Shown here piece by piece: positions 56,755 through 64,000 of a DNA stretch of 64,000 nucleotides; the first letter of the stretch is position 1, and each line of letters begins with the position of its first letter. Source of the DNA: Haematobia irritans (lineage: Eukaryota; Arthropoda; Insecta; Diptera; Muscidae); NCBI RefSeq assembly GCF_050003625.1, contig NC_134398.1, positions 104,569,253-104,633,252 on the forward strand. Reading direction: 5' to 3'. The notes under the pieces are model-generated. The model did not search any database and was not told the DNA's origin. It saw only the letters and a program-made list of their open reading frames with translations. Made by a program: the position numbers and the translations under genes.

Positions 56755-57358
56755 TTATCCAAACAGTCACCGAGATCTGTGAAGAAGACATTCTTGATGA
56801 CTCGATTGAAACGGCTGATGTGACGGTTGTTGAAAATCTAGATGGTTCTACGGCTCCTCCAGATAAATATTCACCATTGTAAGGCTGCTTGTACTGCCTT
56901 AAACGTTCTCCTGATGAAAGGAGACATAGATATAGTTCTTATTCAAGAACCATATTATATACTCCGGGGTTCAAACTATTGCAGTATACTGGTAAATATA
57001 TAAATCAAGCCTGTATAATTGCTAAAAATGAGCTTATCTTGTTTCTGCTTCCTTCAATGTGCAATGCAGTTTAGAAATAGTTAGATGCAAATATTGGGTA
57101 TTTTAGGTCTACATGGGACATGATATGGATATGCCTTCATGTGCCGTTAAGACCTTAGTTGAGGAGTCATTGAAAACAAAGGCAAACCCCATTATGGGAT
57201 GCGATGCAAATGCACGTCATAGTATATGGGGTAGTGGTGACATTAATACAAGAGGAGAGTCACTCCTAGAGTTAATTTTGCGTACTAATTTGGTAGTTTG
57301 CAATAAAGAAGATGCCCCAACCTTCGTCACTAAAAACAGGCCTTCACCTCGCAGGGAC
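56755..57358 (+). pseudogene. LOA-like LINE: ORF1 end and endonuclease
   Basis: ORF1 end: VTEICEEDILDDSIETADVT...STAPPDKYSPL and a stop at 56879-56881. Then ORF2: KGDIDIVLIQEPYY (endonuclease start with the catalytic Glu), SAYM-like loop decayed, and GCDANARHSIWGSGDINTRG, ESLLELILRTNLVVCNKEDA, PTFVTKNR (the D-A-N...W core motifs of LINE apurinic-type endonucleases). Several frameshifts and stops separate the parts. It continues the ORF1 piece at 54185-54550 on the other side of the LTR element. RT and RNase H are absent after 57358. Confidence 0.75.
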
Positions 57359-57467
57359 TGAATGTAAAGATATCTATGTGGCATGTGTTTCCATGATTTC
57401 TTTATTTTGTTTGGCAAAATATAATAAATCTCAAATAGAATATACATTAAATAGAAATTAGTATATA

Positions 57468-57701
57468 AAGGTGGGTATTAAGTTCGAGTTTAGCCGCTAA
57501 AATTGTCACTTTTTCACGATTACTTTTCTTTAATAATCCATTTTAAAGAATACAAACTTTGTGAAATTTTGCTTTGGGATATTCCCCATCAAGTTATAAT
57601 GAAATCTGCAACAAATATGTATAATTTTATAACTTTTTTTACTGATTTTGTTTTCACTTTAGTGAAAATTAGCGGCTAAACTCGAACTTAATACTCACCT
57701 T
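57468..57701. mobile_element. 234-bp MITE
   Basis: Terminal inverted repeats of about 30 bases: AAGGTGGGTATTAAGTTCGA, then GTTTAGCCGCTAA, and the complement at the right end. The interior is AT-rich, without an ORF. Single ends of the same family occur at 58383-58428 and, diverged, at 36138-36190 and 41190-41245. Confidence 0.8.
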
Positions 57702-57725
57702 AAGGCAAAAAAAATAATAAAGATG

Positions 57726-57955
57726 ATCCGATAGCCCGATATTTCAGGCGCACTTAGACTATTCAGTCCATTGTAATACCACATTGATGAACTTCTCCCT
57801 TATCAATGAGTGCTGCCCGATTCCATGTTAAGCTCAATGACAAGGGACCTCCTTTTTAAAGCCGAGTCCGGACGGCGAAACCCTCAGAAATGTCACCAGC
57901 ATTACTGAGGTGGGATAATCCACCGCTGAAAAACTTTTTGTGTTCGGTCGAAGCA
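57726..57955 (-). repeat. LOA-like LINE/SINE 3' region, inverted
   Basis: GATAGCCCGATATTTCAGGC...GTGCTGCCCGATTCCATGTT...ACCAGCATTACTGAGGTGGG...CCGCTGAAAAACTTTTTG: reverse complement of the longer form of 36626-36895. No coding part. Confidence 0.65.
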
Positions 57956-58094
57956 GGAATCGATCCAGAGATACTCGGCTACAATTCAGCAAAATACATT
58001 TGGCTCGAGAAGGAGGTCCGGCAGCAGTTATTCAGCTCTCTAGTGCCAGCAGGGATTCAACCTTCTCCAACCCGGAAGTTGTGGCGAGACCAAC

Positions 58095-58350
58095 TTCTTT
58101 GTCACTGCCGGCAGTCACTATCTTCAAATTCGATGGTGACTATATGAAATGGACATCGTTTTCAGATTTGTTCACGAAAATGATCCATGAGCTGTAAATC
58201 ACGAATGCTCACAAGATGTGGTACATGAAAACCAACGTAATAGGCGAAGCAGTAAGCCTATTGCTCACATTGCCATAACTGAAGAGAAATACCACACGGC
58301 ATGGCAATTATTGGAAAATCGCTATAACAACAATAGGGTTATGGTACACA
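58095..58350 (+). pseudogene. BEL/Pao gag fragment
   Basis: SLPAVTIFKFDGDYMKWTSF, SDLFTKMIHEL, stop, then AHKMWYMKTNVIGEAVSLLL and, after a frame break, EEKYHTAWQLLENRYNNNRV: the capsid core of a BEL-type gag, with the FDGDY-KW motif. One stop and at least one frameshift. Truncated at 58353 by the end of a family-1 element. Confidence 0.8.
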
Positions 58351-58352
58351 CA

Positions 58353-58428
58353 AAAAATTGTCACCGAATTTTTTCAACTAAAAGGTGAGTATTAAGTTCG
58401 AGTTTAGCCGCTAAAATCGCTAAAGTTG
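58353..58428. mobile_element. Ends of two short elements (family-1 end and MITE end)
   Basis: ACACAAAAAATTGTCACCGA is a family-1 left terminus, followed at 58383 by AAGGTGAGTATTAAGTTCGA, a terminus of the MITE at 57468. Both are cut after a few dozen bases. Confidence 0.6.
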
Positions 58429-60057
58429 TAATGTAATATACCATTTGAATTTTGATACTGTTATAGAAAAAAAATATTCATTGTTATTCCTAACTCTATG
58501 AGAAGAATGGAATTTTTTGAGAGGTCATATAAGAAGGAGACGTGGGAGCCATTTACACGCTAGCATGCAGTCGGGAATTGGGGGAGGTTCTTGTCTCCTT
58601 CTATTTGCCATAAGTTTTTTTTTTTATTACACTACTTACATATATATATAGACTCCCTAAAAATATTTGATATTAAACTACTAACTGACGGGCCAGAAGC
58701 TTATCTACTTGCAAACACAAAAAAAAAAAACCCATAGTAGATAGCCAAGTAAAAATTGATATTGAAAATTTGTATAGATCCCCACATAGTTTGGGTGATC
58801 TCGAGATATTTTGAGATCACGGCCTCATCACCCTCACCTGCCTTTTCCTAGTGGCGACAATTTTTTTTAGGAACCCATATCTATTTCTATTTAGCCGTTT
58901 CTATTCCATGGAGGAAAACAAAGTGTTTAATTTAGCAATTCATATTCCAATTAAAATTTTTATTATAACCCTGTGTTCATTTTTTTTTTTTTTTTTTTTG
59001 ATAATATAAAAACGATATTCATATAAAATTACTTTCAATAACAAAACAAAAAAAATATGAAAACATTATACTTTTAAACGTATCTAAAGAAAAATTCAAT
59101 GTAATCGACACCAGTGCCAAAAAAAAAACTTACGAGCAAGAAATAAAGTTTTACTGTATAGCTACCACTGTATCAAAGAAAGCATCACACATTACTTTCC
59201 TTGACCTAGTTGTTTGTTGTACGTAAAAATCAAAACAAATAATATTTGATGAAAGTAAGCAAGTAGAAAGAAAAATATAAATTATTTTATCACAACAAAA
59301 AATGCAAAAAATTACGAACGAGACGAAATCAATGGGACCCAAGCAAGAAGAAGAATCACTGCTCTTCATAGTATCATCACTGCTTTGTTGTTGCCAAAGT
59401 GTACGAATAGCGTAAAACTCATGAATGAATAAAATAATGACTTAAGCACAAATCATTGATACAAATTTCTTTACAAGCACTTCATAGCAATGATGATCTT
59501 TGAAGAGGAGAGAGAAGTGAGAAGCCGACAAAGAACTGAACGAAACAATCAGAATAACTCAAAAATTTACTCATTCATTGCTTTAATCCCATTCATTTCT
59601 TTCTCTCTTCGTTACTTATTTTTTATGAATGAATGCAATAGATCACAAAGAATTGGTTTTGGGTTTTATAGTAAAATTTACAACAAAATAAATATTAGAC
59701 TCACCAACTTTGCTGCATCAGAACGAAGAGGCCTCAGCGGTCCAATGTAGTGTTGTTGCTGTAAATCTTTTAAGGTGTTATTAATATTTATTTGCGTGCA
59801 TTCATATCATACACTTTGGCTAACTAGTTTAGGGTAACTTTCTTGGCTGTTTTTTTTTTTTTTCTTCTTGTTTTTTTTTTTCTTTGACACTGGTTGGAAC
59901 TGCTGGTCTCACTGTTTCTTCTTAACACTTCAAGTCTACTAATTATGTTAAATACGAGTTTCATTTAATTTGATCAGATCTTGAGCCTAGATGCCTCTGC
60001 TTCAGAATTTGTTACCATAGAGCATCAGTGAAGGTTGGTGTCTTAATTGTTGACGGT
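58429..60057. other. No gene identified
   Basis: AT-rich, with long T runs (58981-58999, 59852-59880). Short open frames (59490-59750 plus, 59151-59369 minus) show no domain and biased, low-complexity composition. I see nothing I can name here. Confidence 0.45.
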
Positions 60058-60062
60058 CACCA

Positions 60063-60341
60063 GTTGTTATTGGTACAATTGTAATAAGATCACGTTTTGG
60101 TACTTTCATGAAGGGGGTCTCCTCAGATTTCTATATTCGGGTTGATGCCTTGGGGACAAAAATTGTCCCAATTATGAATCAATCTGCCCAATATGTCCCG
60201 AGACTCTTTTTTTCTCCTTACGCGTTGAAGACTAGTGGAAACTCAATAGAAGACAATATTCAGGACCCAGATATTGAGCCCTGGATGGTCCAGTCACGTG
60301 GTATTGGACCGGAATCTAAATATTATAAAAAATTCCAATAA
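60063..60341 (+). CDS. Possible terminal exon of an unrecognised gene
   Basis: After CACCAG (a possible acceptor at 60058-60063) the frame reads VIGTIVIRSRFGTFMKGVSS, DFYIRVDALGTKIVPIMNQS, then a final NIQDPDIEPWMVQSRGIGPE and SKYYKKFQ with a stop at 60339-60341. Composition is protein-like and not low-complexity, unlike other small frames nearby. The residues FGTFMKGVSSDFYI faintly recall the core of FGF-type beta-trefoils, but I do not rely on this. No upstream exon was found; it could equally be a relic of a mobile element. The gene, if real, is on the plus strand and ends here. Confidence 0.35.
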   Translation, partial: VVIGTIVIRSRFGTFMKGVSSDFYIRVDALGTKIVPIMNQSAQYVPRLFFSPYALKTSGNSIEDNIQDPDIEPWMVQSRGIGPESKYYKKFQ

Positions 60342-61156
60342 TTACCGTAGTAAAATTATTAGATTTCTCTCCTCACCGTAGTTGTACAACAAATAAAACT
60401 TGTAGTTAGGGAAGATTTATGACTGAGTCCAAATAAAAGTTTAGGAGCCTTCCACAGCAAGAAAATCCAGTGTACCACACTACGAGTCCTACTGTTTTGT
60501 TGCGTTTTTGCCGAAATTTTGATTTTCAAATCATAAAAGGTTTATTCAGGATTTTATAATTTCATTAAAATTCGCAGAAAAATAAAATTTAGTAGGCGAA
60601 TAACTCAGGATGGCAAAAATAAAATAAAATTTTTACTATCTTTATTTTTTTCTTTTTATGGTTTACGATTTAGTCTCAACAGCTCACGCCAAATTTCTTT
60701 CGATAAAGAGGAAGTCTCTCTCACCTCGATTAGCCAATAGCTAAAGAAAAATAACACCAAAATGTACGATGGTACGAAAAAGAGGTATTCAAGCACAAAG
60801 GTACGATAAGATTACCAATAGGGATGCCATTGCAGAGAAAAAAAAATATGTTTAGAAATCAACCTAAAGACTAGTCGAATCTTTTTTTTCTACGATGTCA
60901 TTAAACTGATGATGCCTAAGGTTATTTATTTGTTGGTATATATTCTACTATCTGGCCAAGAAATATAAGAAAAACATTGAAATATTATATGCTTGGATAA
61001 CACAAAAAAATCCATTGTATCTGTGAAACGAGTCTTTCTATCGTTCATTACAAAACTGAATAATATTTTACGGTAAGTTTTATCTAAAGTAAAATATTAG
61101 GCAGAAGAGAACGATCCATTATATGAAGATCCATAAATGATAACGACACCGACATC
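60342..61156. other. No gene identified; may include the 3' end of the gypsy element
   Basis: AT-rich. On the minus strand this follows the gypsy pol stop, so the 3' UTR and 3' LTR of that element should lie here, but no second LTR is in the window to compare with, and no boundary could be placed. Confidence 0.4.
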
Positions 61157-61775
61157 TCATAACCGAATATCCTTCGCGTGAAATGTACCTACTAGCTTAC
61201 CCTCTAAGTCCTCCAGGATATAGTATACATTTCCCACCTTTTCCCTTACTCTGGCCTTAACAAAAAGAGGACAAAGTTTCGCATTGAATCTTTTATCTGC
61301 GCTACTTTGTACGAAGTTTCTTCTCAGAACTTCTTGTCCTTTTTTAAAGGCTAGAGTTCTCGAACGCAGGTCATATCGTTTCTTACTCTGTTCGTATGAC
61401 TCCTTCATATGTCTCTGCAAATCGTATCTCAATAATTGCAAGGCGTCATCTCGGAACAATTTACTGCAAGGTTCTCCCAGTAACTGTAGATTGCGTAGAA
61501 GATCATATGAGGACCCGTGGGTCACCATATCAAACCCAAATAAGGCATGATATGGGGAAGTATTTATCGACTGGTGGCAAGCATTCCTTAGCGCACAACT
61601 AATATCACTTATATTTGTATCCCACTCCGTATGATCTCCTTTCAAATAAGCTCTTATTCCCGAAATGATCGACCTGTTTACGCGTTCAGACGCATTCGCC
61701 TGAGGTGAATACAGCGCTGTGTATACATGCTTAATTCCGAGTGTGGTAAAATACGCGTTGAGATCATTGGTCTAA
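61157..61775 (-). pseudogene. pol: Ty3/gypsy integrase C-terminal part, shifted frame
   Basis: Continuation of the pol gene at 61678-64000 in another minus-strand frame. The motif SPQANASERVNRS (the DDE Glu) is read at about 61675-61715, then KGDHTEWDTNISDISCALRN, SINTSPYHALFGFDM and the C-terminal domain VLRRNFVQSSADKRFNAKLC ... DLEGKLVGTFHAKDIRL and a stop at 61157. The break between the two frames is near 61770. The end is the normal end of a gypsy-type pol. Confidence 0.85.
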
Positions 61776-64000
61776 ACTGCGAGCCATTATCGCTAACGAT
61801 AGTCTCAGGTACCCCATAGCAATGGAAAATTTGGGTTCGCAAAAACTCCTTAATATGCGCCGAGGTAAATTTCCGCAAAAGATGTAGCCAATGAAATTTA
61901 CTGGCATGATCCAAAACAATCAAAATTCCGATATTTCCCTTCCTACTTCTGGGATAAGGTCCTAAAATGTCAATAAACAATCGTTGAAACGGACGGACGG
62001 ATACGATTTGGTTGCCCATTTCCGGTTTCATACAAAAGTTAGGAGCCTTGGTAGTTTTGCAGATATCGCAATTTCGTATGAAATCACGAATATCTCGAAC
62101 CAAACCAGGCCAAAAAAACCATCGCTTTATAAGAGAAACTGTCTTCGACATGCCACCGTGAGCCGCTGTAGGAGGTTCGTGAAACCTCACAATCAACTCA
62201 CGCCGAAGATTTTTAGGAATCCACAGCTTCCAACAATCCTGTTCGTTTTCCTCCACTCCATCATAATGTCGTGTTCTAATATATACAAATCTGTCAACGA
62301 TTTTAATGTCGGGGTAGTTATTTTGATTCTGAGTGATTTTCTCCTTAAGCTCCATATAATCCGGATCAGTAAAGGCCGAGGAATTAAGATCTATTTCCGG
62401 TCCCAAATGAGACATCTCCTCCACATAACACCGCGACAGCGAATCGGGTACGATGTTGTCCTTTCCCCTACGATGACTTACCGTAAATTTAAAGGATTGA
62501 AGTTTTAGCACCCATCGGGCTAGCCGGCCATTCAAGTTTGGCTGACGCATGAGCCAGACCAAGCTTGAATGATCAGTGATGACTTCGAATTCTTGTAATT
62601 CAAGGTAGCATCTAAATTTCGCTATAGCCTCCACCGCCGCAAGACATTCGCGTTCGGTGACGCTATAGTTCCTTTGTGCGCTATTGAGCTTCTTGCTCAT
62701 AAAGGAAATAGGGCGTTCGTTGCCCTCATCATCTTTCTGTACCAATACCGCGCCTATGCCATAATCACTGGCATCGCAGTGTACGTAGAATTTTTTTTCA
62801 AAATTCGGATTAATGAGCACAGAGGTGGTACTCAGAAGATTCTTAATATCCTCAAAAGCGCGATCAGCGTCCTGAGTCCAAGTAATTTTTTTCCTGTTCG
62901 AAAGCGTCTCAGTTATGGGATAGACAACAGTGGAGAAGTTTTCTATGAATCTCCGGTACCAACCGGCGACTCCTAGAAATCCTCTCACTTGTCTCAAATT
63001 CTTCGGCATGGGCCAATTCCGAATTGCGGCTACTTTCTCAGGGTCAGTGGCTATGCCACCATCGCCTATTACGTAACCCAGGTATTTTACCCGTGTTACA
63101 CAAAATCGACTCTTGGATACATTCAGAGTTAAGTTTGCGGTCCGGAATTGTTCCGAAATTCGAACCAACGTAGCTAAATGTTGAGAGAAATTCTCAGAAA
63201 CAATAATAAGGTCATCGAGATAACCAAAAACACTCGTCTTCAAATCGGGAGGAATTATTTGGTCCATCAACCGACACATCGTCTGTGGGGCATTGCACAG
63301 TCCGAATGGCATGACCACAAACTGATAGAGTGGTCTACCAGGGACTGTGAATGCCGTCACAGCTTTCGATTTGTCGGTGAGGCCAATTTGCCAATAAGCG
63401 TCCTTAAGATCCAATTTGGAAATTAAGTTAGCTTTTGGTAGACGCGCCAAAATACCCTCGATTGATGGCAACGGGTAAGCGTCTTTAATAGTCACAGAAT
63501 TAACTTTTCTTGCATCGAGACACAATCTAACTTTATGTGGTTTCACAACCATGCGCATGGGCGAAGACCAGGGTGAATTCGAAAGTTCAATTACCCCCAT
63601 AGACAACATTCGATCGATTTCGGCGTACATGAGTTTCTCCACGGCCGGAGACACTGGGTAGAACCTCTGCTTTATGGGTTTACTGTCGCCGATATCGATC
63701 TCGTGTTGTATCAAACTGGTTCTACCTAAACCTTGTGCCTCGAAATTAGGAAATAATGATATCACAGCGTCCAACTGTCTTTTTTGATCTTCACTTAAGG
63801 GGAAATAATACTCCTTTATATCATCTTCGCCAACAGGCTCTAATGGTGTCCCCCTAGCACAAAACGATTCTGAAGTCCCAAGATGTACAATCGACTTATC
63901 TATAACGTCGATAGACCCCACTATGTTAGGAATCAAATTGAAGATTGTGATGAAATCTATGCCTAATATAAGACGCTGCGAGATGGACGGGATTATAAAA
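61678..64000 (-). pseudogene. pol: Ty3/gypsy pol: protease end, RT, RNase H, integrase start
   Basis: Open to the window edge. At 63937-64000 it still reads ISQRLILGIDFITIFNL, the end of a retropepsin (ILG-D motif), so the ATT-initiated start inside is not a true start. RT: VRLCLDARKVNSVTIKDAYP, LISKLDLKDAYWQIGL and the catalytic FGYLDDLIIVS. RNase H: YVHCDASDYGIGAVLVQ, VTERECLAAVEAI, VITDHSSLVWL. Integrase: zinc-binding HEPPTAAHGG and CDICKTTKAP, then LFIDILGPYPRS and TIVSDNGSQF. A frame break near 61770 separates the third acidic residue. Distinct from the errantivirus at 22.4 kb by sequence. Gag lies outside the window. Confidence 0.9.

Noticed and set aside
59490..59750. 86-codon plus-strand frame near the right end
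   Set aside because: Low-complexity start, hydrophobic middle, no recognised domain and no splice context.

Overview
This is AT-rich eukaryotic DNA from a fly, most likely a higher (calyptrate or muscid-type) dipteran. The reasons are one recognisable host gene with fly-like short introns (the GATOR2 subunit WDR59, minus strand, exons at about 10280-11579), an irritans-type mariner, an errantivirus with env, BEL/Pao elements, and LOA-, I- and Jockey-like LINE remnants. Species was not determined. Apart from WDR59 and one unproven exon near 60.06-60.34 kb, almost everything I can interpret is transposable-element sequence.

Layout. 1-8.8 kb is a nested stack. An inverted-repeat element (1737-8785) holds a hAT-like element (1872-6405, 8-bp duplication). 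The hAT holds a mariner (2757-5871, TA duplication), and the mariner holds a 2.1-kb unclassified inverted-repeat element (3579-5665). The same outer element also holds a decayed I-like LINE that was itself hit by a 661-bp Harbinger-like element whose 3-bp duplication can be confirmed by reading frame. 10.3-11.6 kb carries four WDR59 exons (end of the WD40 propeller and the RWD domain). 11.7-13.1 kb is a TIR element with TA duplication. 13.2-20.5 kb is an almost perfect 2.74-kb-arm palindrome carrying two copies of a LINE RNase H fragment; its spacer contains TA arrays and a 100-N gap, so its reality is doubtful. 21.1-22.2 kb is a smaller inverted LINE tail cluster.

22.4-30.2 kb is a young errantivirus (Ty3/gypsy with env): identical 487-bp LTRs, TACA target duplication, gag, a -1 frameshift site, pol, a splice acceptor and env. 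One frame break lies between protease and RT. It splits an older dispersed repeat. 31.5-33.8 kb has two more copies of the unclassified family seen at 3.6 kb. 34.0-44.1 kb is a direct tandem duplication of about 5.05 kb. It includes the 5' end of a BEL/Pao element and has a 12-bp perfect hairpin at the junction. 43.0-52.9 kb is that BEL/Pao element (AAATG duplication): a 4-kb repetitive leader, broken gag-pol with most of the integrase deleted, and a separate downstream zinc-knuckle ORF behind a strong splice acceptor, which is the most unusual coding feature here. 53-58.4 kb is a patchwork of LOA and BEL/Pao fragments, including a small LTR element lying between two pieces of a LOA-type ORF1. 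61.2-64 kb holds the pol of another Ty3/gypsy element (minus strand, running off the window edge).

The pieces do not work together as a pathway. The window records successive insertions, with the errantivirus youngest by LTR identity and LINE fragments among the oldest. Two large duplications (the palindrome at 13.9-20.5 kb and the tandem at 34-44 kb) need long-read confirmation before biological use.
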